A stretch of DNA of 64,000 nucleotides from Nocardia sp. NBC_01730 (GCF_035920445.1 NZ_CP109162.1:6076001-6140000), one strand, 5' to 3'; positions 52,945 to 61,960 are shown, numbered from the stretch's first letter. A program made the numbers and translations. Notes: generated by a model not told the origin, from the letters alone.

Positions 52945-54009
52945 ATGCGAGGCGTGATCAGACGTCTGAATACTCGAAAAGCAGGGGCCCGGCTCAAGCG
53001 TTCGATGCTGGTGTCGCTGGCTGTTCTGCTACCGCTCGGGGTGTCGGTGGCAGGCCCTGCCGCTCCGGCGTCCGCCGCTCTCAATCCGGACGGCTTCGAC
53101 TTCTGGGTCGATTCCGAGATGGGGCCGATCAAGTCGCGCGTCTTCCGCGCGGCCGACGGTAACACCGGGCGCGTCGTGTACGCGCTGGACGGCATGCGTG
53201 CGCGCAACGACCTCAGCGGCTGGGAGATCGACACCGAGGTCGCGCGCGAGCTGACCAAATGGAATATCAACGTCGTCATGCCGGTCGGCGGCCCGTCCAG
53301 CTTCTACGCCGACTGGAACGCTCCGAGCGACTTCTTCGGTCTCGGCAGCGCGGGCTCCTCGTCGACCGGTTCGGCGAACTCCGGCTCCGGTCTGCTGACC
53401 GGTTCCGTGGGCGGCCCGGGCAAGTCCAGCACCTACAAGTGGGAGACGTTCCTCACCACCAACCTGCGCTCGGCGCTGCGCGACCGGCTCGGGTTCAACC
53501 CGAACGGCAACGGTGTATTCGGCCTGTCCATGGGCGGCAGCGCCGCGCTGACGCTGGCCGCCTACCACCCTCAACAGTTCCGTTATGCCGGTTCGTACTC
53601 CGGCTACCTGAACATCTCCGCGCCGGGCATGCGCGAGGCGCTCCGCGTGGCGATGCTGGACGCGGGTGGCTACAACATCGACGCCATGGCGCCACCGTGG
53701 GGTCCGCAGTGGCTGCGGATGGACCCGTTCGTGTTCGCGCCGCAGCTGAAGGCCAACAACACCCGGCTGTGGGTCTCCGCGGGTAGCGGTCTGCCGAGCG
53801 GGGCGGACGGCCTGAGCTTCAATACCGTCAACGCGATGGGTCTGGAAGCGCTGGCGCTGGCCAACACCCGTGCGTTCCAGGTCCGCATGCTGACGCTGGG
53901 TGCGGGCAACATCACCTACGACTTCCCAGCCGTCGGAGTGCACAACTGGAACTACTGGGCCGACGAGGTGTATCGGATGATCCCGGATCTGTCGGCCAAT
54001 ATCGGCTGA
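52945..54009 (+). CDS. Antigen-85-type mycolyltransferase 1
   Basis: A 354-residue secreted mycolyltransferase, which transfers mycolic acids between trehalose monomycolates and onto arabinogalactan outside the membrane. Signal peptide: MLVSLAVLLPLGVSVAG, cleaved near ASA-ALNPD. Catalytic serine in FGLSMGGSAA (about 189), glutamate in GLEALALANTRAF and histidine in VGVHNWNYW complete the Ag85 triad. Compared with copies 3 and 4 it has about 25 extra Gly/Ser residues (GLGSAGSSSTGSANSGSGLL) before the YKWETFL block, close to the active-site entrance. The position after aftB is that of fbpA (Rv3804c). Confidence 0.93.
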   Translation: MRGVIRRLNTRKAGARLKRSMLVSLAVLLPLGVSVAGPAAPASAALNPDGFDFWVDSEMGPIKSRVFRAADGNTGRVVYALDGMRARNDLSGWEIDTEVARELTKWNINVVMPVGGPSSFYADWNAPSDFFGLGSAGSSSTGSANSGSGLLTGSVGGPGKSSTYKWETFLTTNLRSALRDRLGFNPNGNGVFGLSMGGSAALTLAAYHPQQFRYAGSYSGYLNISAPGMREALRVAMLDAGGYNIDAMAPPWGPQWLRMDPFVFAPQLKANNTRLWVSAGSGLPSGADGLSFNTVNAMGLEALALANTRAFQVRMLTLGAGNITYDFPAVGVHNWNYWADEVYRMIPDLSANIG

Positions 54010-54017
54010 ACTATTTT

Positions 54018-54135
54018 GCAGCGCCTGCGGCGCTGCGTGTTCGCGGCCCCGGGAAGTCTCGCGTCCGAGCGATCGGGACTGGCGACTGCGTCGCATGCGC
54101 TTCGATCGCTCGGACGCGAGACGGGCCGCGAACGG
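54018..54135. repeat. Nested-hairpin repeat, full copy
   Basis: GCAGCGC/GCGCTGC (54018-54036) is a small hairpin. GTTCGCGGCCC (54039-54049) pairs with GGGCCGCGAAC (54123-54133), and inside it CTCGCGTCCGAGCGATCG (54058-54075) pairs perfectly with CGATCGCTCGGACGCGAG (54103-54120). It lies 8 bp after the mycolyltransferase 1 stop and may also end transcription. Confidence 0.85.
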
Positions 54136-54545
54136 TGCTCGTAAGACTCGCACTCGACGGGGCTGAGTTGGTCGGCGCCGTCCGTGAAGGACCGCCCTGT
54201 GTACTTGTGTGCAGGGCGGTCTTTCGAATATCCGCAGTGGCCTTCCAGCCGTTTTGTGGCTCGGTCCGAGCGGCCGAGGCCAACAGGTGCGGTGCATGCG
54301 CTTCGGTCACTCGGACCCCAAACGGGCCGCGAACGTGCTTGTAGGACGCTGTGTTTGTTTTGCAGCACCTTCGGCGCGTTGTTCGGCGGCCTTTTCGGCT
54401 TGCGACCGAGGGTTCGAGAAACATGCCGCAAACGTGCTCGTAAGGCGCGCACCCGACGGTGTGAGTTGGTCGGTGTTTGGAGAAAGAACGTTCGGTGTGT
54501 GCTTGTGCATCGGGCGGTCTTTCGTATTCCACAGTCGTCCGCGAC
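54124..54545. repeat. Diverged direct duplication in the gene-free gap
   Basis: About 54124-54242 and 54421-54541 are diverged copies of the same about 120-bp stretch: both start GCCGC(G/A)AAC, share GTGCTCGTAAG and GAGTTGGTCGG, and end GGGCGGTCTTTCG. Between them is a partial nested-hairpin copy near 54310-54340. No gene is recognised; minus-strand frames across it are biased by the repeats. Confidence 0.6.
54187..54224 (+). terminator. Hairpin with short T-tract
   Basis: GACCGCCCTG (54190-54199) pairs with CAGGGCGGTC (54212-54221), followed by TTTCG. It is about 180 bp behind mycolyltransferase 1 and may be a second-line terminator. Confidence 0.5.
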
Positions 54546-54769
54546 TCTGTTTACAACGAATATGAAGCGGAAGACCTCTCGGTAGTTGTGGCAGGGATCA
54601 CCATCTAGCAACATGTAGGCATCCGTTTTCGATTGATACACGAAGAACATGCACCGAGGTCGTTTCGTCCGTTCTTGGTGGACGTCGGGATTTCGGTGTC
54701 CGATGAGGGGCCGGTGGAGATCGCTAGAAATTTGCCGACCCGGCCGCCTGAGCGAAAGGGTCGAGTGTG
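54546..54769 (+). promoter_or_regulatory. Upstream region of mycolyltransferase 2, promoter not resolved
   Basis: The stretch is less GC-rich than its surroundings (for example GATTGATACACGAAGAACATG) and should hold the promoter, but I cannot place -35/-10 elements with confidence. Confidence 0.3.
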
Positions 54770-55825
54770 ATGCACAGTGCGCGCGGGAGACGCGGGCTCG
54801 ATAGGTCAACAGGTTCATGGCTGCGGCGATCGGCTATCGGTATCGCGGCGGCGATGCTGCTGCCGTTCGGCGCGACCGTCATGGGCACCGGCGCCACCGC
54901 ATCGGCGGCGTTCAACCCGGCGGCCTTCGACTTCTGGGTCGATTCCGGCATGGGCCCGATCAAGTCCCGGGTCCTGCGTGCCGCGGATGGCAACACCAAC
55001 CGCGTCGTCTATGTGCTGGATGGCTTGCGGGCACCGGAGAACCTGAACGGCTGGGAGATCGAGACCAACATCCCCGAGGTGCTGGCCGGCCAGAACATCA
55101 ACGTGGTCATGCCAGTCGGTGGAATGTCGAGTTTCTACGCCGACTGGAACGCGCCGAGCGAGTTCTTCGGCGTCCCGGCAGGCAGTGGCTCGAGCACCGG
55201 CTCCGGCGGGCTCGACGGGTTCGCCGGCGGGCCTGGCAAGAGCTACCGGTACCAGTGGGAAACGTTCCTGACCAACAATCTGCGCTGGGCCCTGCGCGAC
55301 CGGCTCGGGTTCAATCCGAACCGCAACGGCGCCTTCGGCTTGTCCATGGGCGGCAGCGCCGCGCTGACGCTGGCCGCCTACCATCCGGACCAGTTCAGCT
55401 TCGCCGGTTCGTTCTCCGGCTACCTGAACAACTCCGCGCCGGGCATGCGTGAGGCCATTCGCATGGCCATGATGGACGCGGGCGGCTATAACGTCGACTC
55501 GATGGCGCCGCCCTGGAGTCCGCAGTGGTTGCACATGGACCCGTTCGTCTTCGCGCCCAACCTGGTCCGCAACGGCACGCGCCTGTGGATCGCCGCGGCG
55601 AGCGGTCTGCCAGGTGCCACCGACCAGCCGAGCTTCAATACCCTCAACGGCATGGAGTTGGAGGCGCTGGCGCTGGCGAACACCCGCGCGTTCCAGGTTC
55701 GAATGGGGACGCTGGGTGGCGGCAACGTTGTCTACTCCTTCCCGTCCTACGGCGTCCACGCCTGGAACAATTGGTCCGAAGAGGCCCTCAGGATGCTCCC
55801 GGATCTATCCGCCAACATCGGCTGA
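54770..55825 (+). CDS. Antigen-85-type mycolyltransferase 2
   Basis: A 351-residue close paralogue of mycolyltransferase 1. Signal peptide AIGIAAAMLLPFGATVMG, cleaved near ASA-AFNP. Triad: serine in FGLSMGGSAA, glutamate in ELEALALANTRAF, histidine in YGVHAWNNW. It shares the Gly/Ser loop (VPAGSGSSTGSGGLDGF) before YQWETFL. GTG and ATG are adjacent (54767, 54770); AAAGG about 9 nt upstream favours ATG 54770. The tandem order and similarity show a duplication of copy 1. Confidence 0.93.
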   Translation: MHSARGRRGLDRSTGSWLRRSAIGIAAAMLLPFGATVMGTGATASAAFNPAAFDFWVDSGMGPIKSRVLRAADGNTNRVVYVLDGLRAPENLNGWEIETNIPEVLAGQNINVVMPVGGMSSFYADWNAPSEFFGVPAGSGSSTGSGGLDGFAGGPGKSYRYQWETFLTNNLRWALRDRLGFNPNRNGAFGLSMGGSAALTLAAYHPDQFSFAGSFSGYLNNSAPGMREAIRMAMMDAGGYNVDSMAPPWSPQWLHMDPFVFAPNLVRNGTRLWIAAASGLPGATDQPSFNTLNGMELEALALANTRAFQVRMGTLGGGNVVYSFPSYGVHAWNNWSEEALRMLPDLSANIG

Positions 55826-55828
55826 GTT

Positions 55829-55990
55829 ATTGGCCGCGTTCGGCGCGGCGTGTTCGCGGCCCTTGTTGGCTCGCGTCCGAGCGATCGAGACCGGCGACTG
55901 CGTCGCATGCGCTACGTCGCTCGGACGCGAGTCGGGCCGCGAACGGGCAAAGCTCGGTCTCACTTCGCTCGGAACCGGAACTAGGCCGAT
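55829..55990. repeat. Nested-hairpin repeat, full copy
   Basis: GTTCGCGGCCC (55852-55862) pairs with GGGCCGCGAAC (55934-55944) and encloses CTCGCGTCCGAGCGA (55870-55884) with TCGCTCGGACGCGAG (55917-55931). A conserved tail, GCTCGGTCTC and CGCTCGGAACC, follows. It starts 4 bp after the mycolyltransferase 2 stop. Confidence 0.85.
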
Positions 55991-56400
55991 GAATCCTGCG
56001 AAGTCGCGTCGGTGCTCCAGCGGAGCGGGACCACGCAGGACCAATGTTCGAGATGCTGTCCGACCTGAGTGCGAATCCTGGGGTAAGTGACCGTTCCCGC
56101 CGTGAATGGAATATCTTGGGTTCCAACACGACATCACCGCGAGAACGCGATAGGGTCACCGCACCATCACATACTGCGAACGGGCGGATTTCGGCAGTTG
56201 AAAGCCCCGGGCCTTGCTTAGGCGAGAGGTGTCGAATATCGTCCACCGAGCGCAAGTGTGACCAGAACGTTGTAGCGCCGTCGCTAGTACCGGAATGTCG
56301 GGATCCGGTGCGTCGTGACGTGTGTCTCGTTGGCAGCACGGGTGCTTCCGCCCCTCGAAGTGGCGAGCGGCACCACGACAGCAGAAAGAGAGCAGAATTC
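55991..56400. other. Gap before mycolyltransferase 3, nothing recognised
   Basis: The open frame of the next gene extends back to 56044, but it shows no coding character and the gene starts at 56401. The promoter of mycolyltransferase 3 should be here; no clear elements are seen. Confidence 0.4.
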
Positions 56401-57441
56401 ATGCGTTTCGGCAGGGCGGCCGCGCCGAAGAGAACCAAATCGGGACGGCGACGCGCACCTCGTGGTTGGCGTAATCGAATTCTGGCTGTTGGTGCCGCTG
56501 TAGTGGCGCTACCGATCGCCGCAGGGATGGTGATCCCGACTGTTGCCACCGCGGCGCCGTCGGCACACGCGCCGGTGCTGCGGTCTCCCGCGGGCGGCTA
56601 CGAGGACCTGATGGTCCCCTCCAGCATGGGTCCGATCAAGGTCCAGGTGCAGTGGGCTTCGCGTGGCGGCAACGCGGCGCTCTACTTGCTCGACGGTCTG
56701 CGGGCGCGCGACGACCGCAACGCCTGGTCGTTCGAGACCAACGCGATGCAGCAGTTCGGCAACGACAACATCACCCTGGTGATGCCGGTCGGCGGCCAGT
56801 CCAGCTTCTACACCGACTGGTACGCGCCGTCGAACCTGAACGGCCAGAAGACCACGTACAAGTGGGAGACCTTCCTCACCAAGGAGCTCCCGACCTTCCT
56901 GGAGGGCTACGGCGTCTCGCGCACCAACAACGCGGTCGCCGGTCTGTCCATGGGCGGTAGCGGGGCGCTGGCCCTCGCGGCCTACCACCGCGACCAGTTC
57001 AAGTTCGCCGCCTCCTACTCCGGCTACCTGAACATCTCCGCGCCGGGCATGCGCGAGGCGATCCGCATCGCGATGCTGGACGCGGGCCGCTTCAACGTCG
57101 ACTCGATGGCTGCGCCGTGGAGCCCGGCGTGGCTGCGGATGGACCCGTTCGTGTTCGCGCCGCAGCTGCGGGGCCTGCCGATGTACATCTCGGCGGCCAG
57201 CGGCCTGCCGGGTCCGTATGATCAGCCGAACTCGGCGGTCGGCGTGTTCAACACCAGCACCGCGATGGGGCTGGAAGCCCTCTCACTGGTGAACACCCGC
57301 GCGTTCCAGGCCCGTCTGAACTCGCTGGGCATCCCGGCCCGGTTCGACTTCCCGGCCGCGGGCACCCACACCTGGAAGTACTGGGAGAGTCAGCTGTTCG
57401 CCTCGCGCAACATGATCCTGGACGCCACCGGCGGCTGGTGA
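56401..57441 (+). CDS. Antigen-85-type mycolyltransferase 3
   Basis: A 346-residue secreted mycolyltransferase with a basic N-terminus and signal ILAVGAAVVALPIAAGM, cleaved near ATA-APSA. Triad: AGLSMGGSGA, GLEALSLVNTRAF, AGTHTWKYW. The loop before YKWETFL is short (NLNGQKTT), as in classical Ag85, so this copy is the closest to the ancestral form. ATG 56401 is preceded by an AGAGAG ribosome site. A perfect 15-bp hairpin follows the stop. Confidence 0.93.
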   Translation: MRFGRAAAPKRTKSGRRRAPRGWRNRILAVGAAVVALPIAAGMVIPTVATAAPSAHAPVLRSPAGGYEDLMVPSSMGPIKVQVQWASRGGNAALYLLDGLRARDDRNAWSFETNAMQQFGNDNITLVMPVGGQSSFYTDWYAPSNLNGQKTTYKWETFLTKELPTFLEGYGVSRTNNAVAGLSMGGSGALALAAYHRDQFKFAASYSGYLNISAPGMREAIRIAMLDAGRFNVDSMAAPWSPAWLRMDPFVFAPQLRGLPMYISAASGLPGPYDQPNSAVGVFNTSTAMGLEALSLVNTRAFQARLNSLGIPARFDFPAAGTHTWKYWESQLFASRNMILDATGGW

Positions 57442-57461
57442 CCTAGTTCGCCGCTTCGCGT

Positions 57462-57495
57462 ATTCAGGCCGCACCGGTTTCGGTGCGGCCTGAAT
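57462..57495 (+). terminator. Terminator of mycolyltransferase 3
   Basis: ATTCAGGCCGCACCG (57462-57476), loop GTTT, CGGTGCGGCCTGAAT (57481-57495): a perfect 15-bp stem, 20 bp after the stop. Confidence 0.85.
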
Positions 57496-57619
57496 CGCGT
57501 TTCGGGGCAGGCTCGATCGAACCTGCTCGATAGCCTTCGGCACGAGCACGCGGATTCCTTGCCCAGCAAATCAGGCAACGCGGTCTGCTCGCAGCGCGTG
57601 TCTTCCCGAAACAACGCCA

Positions 57620-59512
57620 GTGCGGGAGTACAAAGCTCTTGTGGCAGGGATTACATGCGGTAATAGGGAAAGGCGCGGACGTCGCGGTGCTCGTCCGGCC
57701 CGCGGGCGGCTCATGCTGCTCGCCACCGCCATGGTGTTATTGCTAGCCGCGGGTTTGCCCGTCGACGCCCCTGCCGCCGCGCAGCCCACCGTGACTTCCA
57801 CTCCGCCGCTTGTGGAGAAGGTCGTGTGGCTCACCGACCGGAGGGTCTCGCTGTGGGTCACCTCGCCGTCCATGGGGTCGCCGATTCAGGTGCAGCTGCT
57901 GCTGGCAAGAGACTGGAACACCCGTCCGGACGCCAGATTCCCGGTGCTGCTCCTGCTTGACGGCCTGCGCGCCGCCAACGACGAGAGCGGTTGGACCAAG
58001 GACGCGGGCGCGGTCGACTTCTTCGCCGACAAGAACGTCACCGTCGTGCTTCCGGTCGGAGGCCAGGCCAGCTTCTATTCCGATTGGCTCGAGCCGAACA
58101 ACGGCCACAACTACAAGTGGGAAACCTTCCTGACCAAGGAACTTCCTCCGCTGCTCGAGAGCCAGTGGCGGGCAACGGAGGTGCGTGGCATGGAGGGCCT
58201 GTCGATGGGCGGAACGGCCGCCATGTTCCTCGCCGCGCGCAATCCCGGCTTCGTGAGGTACGCCGCCGCGTATTCAGGTTTCCTGACCACGACGACACTG
58301 GGCATGCCGCAGGCTATCCAGTTCGCTATGCGCGACGCGGGCGGATTCGACTCGGCCGCCATGTGGGGTCCGCCGACGAGTTCGGAGTGGGAGGGACACG
58401 ACCCGTACACGCTGGCCGACAAGCTGAAAGGGGTCAGCCTCTACATCTCCAGTGGCAGCGGCGCGACCGGTCCCTACGACCATGCCTCCGGCATCCCCGG
58501 GCTGAGCACCAACGTCGCGGGTATGGGCCTGGAGCTCCTGTCCCGACTCACTTCGCAGAACTTTGTGACCAAGCTGGGCAAGCTGGCTATTCCGGCCCAG
58601 GTGAACTACCGCTCGTCCGGCACGCACTCCTGGCCGTACTGGGATTTCGAAATGCGCCAGTCCTGGACACATGCCGCGGCCGCGCTCGGTGTCGACCCGG
58701 GCAAGCCCGCCTGCGTGGCGGTTGGTGCGATCGACGCGGCGGCTGCCGTGAACGGCTGGCTCGGCGAGTGTCTCACCGGCGAGTACCAGGTGGCCGGTGG
58801 GGTGGCGCAGGACTTCAAGGGCGGCCGGGTGTTCTTCTCGCCTGGCAGCGGCGCGCACTCGGTGGGCGGCATGATCGGCGGCGGGTACCAGGCCGCCATG
58901 GGGCCGGCCGGGCTGCTCGGGCTGCCCACCGGCGACGAGCGCCCGCTGCCGGACGGCCGTGGCAGGCTGCAGACCTTCCAGAACGGCTCGCTGTACTGGA
59001 CGCCGCAGACCGGCGTCCAGGCGGTGCGTGGCGCGATCCTGGAGGAATGGGGCAGGCAGGGCTACGAGCGCGGCCCTGCGGGCTACCCGATAGCACCGGA
59101 GGTCCAGACGCCGAACAACGCCGGCGCGGTGCAGGCCTTCGAGAACGGCCCGTTCTACTACAGCGAGAAGACCGGTGTGCATCGCGTCCAGGGCCTGATC
59201 CTGGGCAAGTACGCCCAAATGGGCTATGAGAACAGCTGGTTGGGGTTCCCGGTCGCCGAGGAAGAGCCGCTGAAAAATCTCGGCCGGTTCAGCTGCTTCG
59301 AGGGCGGCAACGTCTACTGGAGCCCGGTATCGGGTGCCTGGGCCGTGCAGAACGGTTCGATCTTGGACGCCTGGCGCGACGCCGGATACGAGAACGGCAA
59401 GCTCGGGTATCCGATCAGCGACCAGTTCCCCATTCCTGGCGGTGTGCAGCAGAACTTCCAAGCCGGATTCATCACGGTGCGCGACGGCGCACCGGAAGTT
59501 CACAGCATCTGA
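57620..59512 (+). CDS. Mycolyltransferase 4 with C-terminal LGFP repeats
   Basis: A 630-residue protein joining an Ag85-type domain (about 60-350) to about 270 residues of LGFP repeats. Signal peptide MLLATAMVLLLAAGLPVDAPA. Triad: EGLSMGGTAA, GLELLSRLTSQNF, SGTHSWPYW. LGFP-type units appear as GPAGLLGLPTGDE, RGPAGYPIAPE, NSWLGFPVAEE and NGKLGYPISDQ, each followed by QxFxxG and YWSP-like segments. In corynebacteria the major mycolyltransferase (PS1) has the same layout, and LGFP units are thought to bind the wall. Start: GTG 57620 is used; GTG 57641 is also possible. Confidence 0.92.
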   Translation: MREYKALVAGITCGNRERRGRRGARPARGRLMLLATAMVLLLAAGLPVDAPAAAQPTVTSTPPLVEKVVWLTDRRVSLWVTSPSMGSPIQVQLLLARDWNTRPDARFPVLLLLDGLRAANDESGWTKDAGAVDFFADKNVTVVLPVGGQASFYSDWLEPNNGHNYKWETFLTKELPPLLESQWRATEVRGMEGLSMGGTAAMFLAARNPGFVRYAAAYSGFLTTTTLGMPQAIQFAMRDAGGFDSAAMWGPPTSSEWEGHDPYTLADKLKGVSLYISSGSGATGPYDHASGIPGLSTNVAGMGLELLSRLTSQNFVTKLGKLAIPAQVNYRSSGTHSWPYWDFEMRQSWTHAAAALGVDPGKPACVAVGAIDAAAAVNGWLGECLTGEYQVAGGVAQDFKGGRVFFSPGSGAHSVGGMIGGGYQAAMGPAGLLGLPTGDERPLPDGRGRLQTFQNGSLYWTPQTGVQAVRGAILEEWGRQGYERGPAGYPIAPEVQTPNNAGAVQAFENGPFYYSEKTGVHRVQGLILGKYAQMGYENSWLGFPVAEEEPLKNLGRFSCFEGGNVYWSPVSGAWAVQNGSILDAWRDAGYENGKLGYPISDQFPIPGGVQQNFQAGFITVRDGAPEVHSI

Positions 59513-59514
59513 AT

Positions 59515-59528
59515 ACAGACCGGTCTGT
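59515..59528. promoter_or_regulatory. Perfect 14-bp palindrome, TetR-type operator candidate
   Basis: ACAGACCGGTCTGT is a perfect inverted repeat of the kind bound by TetR-family repressors. It begins 3 bp after the mycolyltransferase 4 stop, far from any start codon in the window (next at 60387), and has no paired T-tract, so its role is open. Confidence 0.4.
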
Positions 59529-60335
59529 TAAAGGATGAGATGCGCTTCTGAAATGGCCAGCACGCATGAGCTGCAATCACCCGCCGCTGCGAGTCGATAT
59601 CGCGTTATTCCCTACGCACCGCATCGTCCTCCCGAATCAAGCATTCGGGTGCTTCGCCGCCCTCAGTGAAGGTTGAAAATCGCGCCTCGATCTCGCCTTC
59701 GGAACGGCCACCCACCAACCATCCGGGCGGCACCCCGAACCGCGGTCGCCAGCCCCGATCACCCCAACTTTCGTTAGAAGCGAGACCGAGCTATTTCCCG
59801 TTCGCGGCCCGGCTCGCGTCCGGGCGGTTGACGCGCCCGCGACCCAGTCGCCAGTGGCAGCTGCACAAACGCAGGCGCAAGGGGGTCGCGAACACGCAGC
59901 GCCGTCCGGCGTAGCCCACCCCACTATTACCGCGATCACTCGGCCGGGCTCCCCGTTTCGAGCGCAGCGAGACGGAGCATTGCTCGTTCGCGGCCGGCCC
60001 GGGTCTAGGCGGCCCACGTGTTCGCGACCTAGTCGTCAGCGGTAATGGGTTTGCGAGCACGCAGCGCTGCGCGGGCGGTCAGTCCCACCGAAACGATCGT
60101 CTGCTAGCGCGACCACTCGGCCGGCCTCCCAATTCCGAGCGCAGCGAGACCGAGCATTGCTCGTTCGCGGCCCGGCTCGCGTCCGAGCGGCCGACGCGTC
60201 CGCGACGAAGTCGCCAGCGGCGGTCGCTCGGACGCGAGCCATGAAGGGGCCGCGAACACGCCGCGCCGAAGGCGCGGCAAATCAAACACAGCCGCGAACA
60301 CGCAGTGCCGAAGGCGCGGCAAATCAAACACAGTA
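59529..60335 (-). repeat. Gene-free stretch filled with three nested-hairpin repeats, inverted
   Basis: Copies in reverse orientation lie at about 59775-59910 (degenerate), 59955-60075 (degenerate) and 60130-60285 (full). In the full copy GTTCGCGGCCC (60163-60173) pairs with GGGCCGCGAAC (60247-60257), and GGCTCGCGTCCGAGCG (60174-60189) with CGCTCGGACGCGAGCC (60225-60240). The end, with GCCGCGCC-gaa-GGCGCGGC and AAATCAAACACAG, is duplicated in tandem (about 60250-60290 and 60291-60331). No gene is recognised. Confidence 0.8.
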
Positions 60336-60386
60336 GCCTGGTGGTCGACCCGACCCGCTTCGCGAACAGATCGAGGACAAGAATTC

Positions 60387-60899
60387 ATGCATCGGACCCG
60401 TGGAAAGGTAGTCGGCGTGGTTGCCGCGATCGCAGCGACCGGCCTGCTCACCGCGTGTGGTGACAATGATTCGACCGTATCGAGCACGCCGTCCCGCACG
60501 ACGACGGCGACGCAGCAGGCCACCTCGTCGACCACCGCCATCGCCACCGGAGAGCCCGCGCCGGAGCAGCCGCCCACGAGCACGGAGGCGCAGGAACGGC
60601 CGCAGCCGGTGCCTACCGAGGCCGCTCCGCCCGCGGACACCTCGAAGCTCACCGACAAGGACAAGAGGTTCATCGACGAGCTGCAGAAGCAGGGCATCAC
60701 CCCCGCCACGCCCGACATCGCGCTGAGTATCGGCGCGTATGTCTGCCAGGGCACCGCGGCGGGCGCGTCTGATCAGGATCTGATGACCTTCGTCACCGCG
60801 ATGGCCGGTTCGGACCCGTCCTTCGATCCGGCGAAGATGCCGGTCGAGCGGGCCGGGCAGATCTACATCTCCGCCGCCAAGGCGACGTACTGCCAGTGA
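60387..60899 (+). CDS. DUF732-type lipoprotein
   Basis: A 170-residue lipoprotein: signal [17 protein letters not shown] with lipobox LLTAC (Cys about 24), a Ser/Thr/Pro-rich linker to about residue 85, then a small helical DUF732 domain ([17 protein letters not shown] ... GAYVCQG ... AAKATYC) whose two cysteines probably form a disulfide. The function is unknown. It sits where Rv3803c/Rv3802c neighbours lie. GAGGACAAG precedes ATG 60387. The stop overlaps the start of the cutinase-like gene (GTGA). Confidence 0.82.
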   Translation: MHRTRGKVVGVVAAIAATGLLTACGDNDSTVSSTPSRTTTATQQATSSTTAIATGEPAPEQPPTSTEAQERPQPVPTEAAPPADTSKLTDKDKRFIDELQKQGITPATPDIALSIGAYVCQGTAAGASDQDLMTFVTAMAGSDPSFDPAKMPVERAGQIYISAAKATYCQ

Positions 60900-61882
60900 G
60901 TGTGCGCAGCCGTTCGACGTCCCGCCGGTCCAAGCGGGCGGGATGTTTGATCTTGATCGGCGTCGTCGTGCTGATCATCCTTGTCGCCCTGCTGCTGTGG
61001 TATCTGCTCGCGGGGCGGTTGCGGCCGCCGGAGCCGGGACCGAAGCCGCCGGAGCGACCGACCTCACAGCCTGCGAGTTGTCCTGACGTACAGATGGTTT
61101 CGGTGCCAGGCACCTGGGAGTCGAACAGCTACGACGATCCGCACAACCCGGCCGCGAACCCGTTGTCGCTGATGCTCAACGTCTCCGATCCGGTTGCGCA
61201 GCAGTTCCCGCACGAGCGGCTGGACGTGTACACCGTCCCGTACGTCGCGCAGTTCTCCAACCCGATCGCGATTCCGCCGGACGGCCAGCAGTCCTACAAC
61301 AACAGCCGCTCCGAGGGAACCAAGCGGATGGTCGACGCGATGGTCGCCCGCAACAAGGAGTGCCCGCTGACCACCTATGTGATTGCCGGGTTCTCCCAGG
61401 GCGCGGTGATCGCGGGCGATATCGCCGCGCAGATCGGTGCGGACAACGGCCCGGTGCCCGCCGACCTTGTGCTCGGCGTGATGCTGATCGCCGACGGCAG
61501 GCGTACCGGCGACACGGGGCCGGGCCAGGCGATCCAGATCGGCACGCCCCCGCCAGGCGTGGGTGCCGAAGTCGCGCTGAATGGGCTCAACGTGCCGGGC
61601 ATCACGATGACCGGTCCGCGTCAAGGGGGCTTCGGCTCGCTGGCCGACCGTACCTACACGATCTGCGCGCCAGGCGATCTGATCTGCGACGCACCGAGGG
61701 AGGCGCTGAGCCCGTGGAACGTCGTGGTCAGCCTGAACACCCTGGTCCGCGCGGTGGGCAATCCGGTGCACAGCCTCTACAACGGCTTCGTCGTCGACGT
61801 CGACGGCACCACCGCGACACAGTGGACGGCCGGCTGGGTCGACGGTCTCATCGAGACAGCGCCGCATCCGCCGCATCCGTGA
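60896..61882 (+). CDS. Cutinase-like lipase/thioesterase (Rv3802c type)
   Basis: A 328-residue cutinase-family alpha/beta hydrolase. One N-terminal helix ([21 protein letters not shown]) anchors it outside the membrane. The nucleophile is in [13 protein letters not shown] (about 163-175). The cutinase-type [13 protein letters not shown] lies near 255 and the histidine near the end (VHSLYNGF). Rv3802c is an essential phospholipase A/thioesterase encoded beside the mycolate genes, and the context here (fadD32 downstream, mycolyltransferases upstream) is the same. The GTG overlaps the lipoprotein stop. Confidence 0.92.
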   Translation: MSVRSRSTSRRSKRAGCLILIGVVVLIILVALLLWYLLAGRLRPPEPGPKPPERPTSQPASCPDVQMVSVPGTWESNSYDDPHNPAANPLSLMLNVSDPVAQQFPHERLDVYTVPYVAQFSNPIAIPPDGQQSYNNSRSEGTKRMVDAMVARNKECPLTTYVIAGFSQGAVIAGDIAAQIGADNGPVPADLVLGVMLIADGRRTGDTGPGQAIQIGTPPPGVGAEVALNGLNVPGITMTGPRQGGFGSLADRTYTICAPGDLICDAPREALSPWNVVVSLNTLVRAVGNPVHSLYNGFVVDVDGTTATQWTAGWVDGLIETAPHPPHP

Positions 61883-61954
61883 GAATTCACAGCACGTGAG
61901 ATACCCCGCAGGCGGATGGCGTGACAAGCGCAACTCGAGTCGGGCAGCACGCTG

Positions 61955-61960
61955 TAAAGT
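61955..61960 (+). promoter_or_regulatory. -10 hexamer TAAAGT before the LLM gene
   Basis: TAAAGT ends 6 nt before an in-frame GTG at 61967, so a leaderless version of the LLM protein with 25 more residues is possible beside the ribosome-site start at 62042. Confidence 0.4.

Noticed and set aside
54011..54532. Minus-strand ORF of 173 codons behind mycolyltransferase 1
   Set aside because: Composition reflects the hairpin repeats; no start signal, family or normal codon pattern.
60104..60754. Minus-strand ORF of 216 codons across the repeats and the DUF732 gene
   Set aside because: Covers the nested-hairpin repeats and the antisense of a clear lipoprotein gene.
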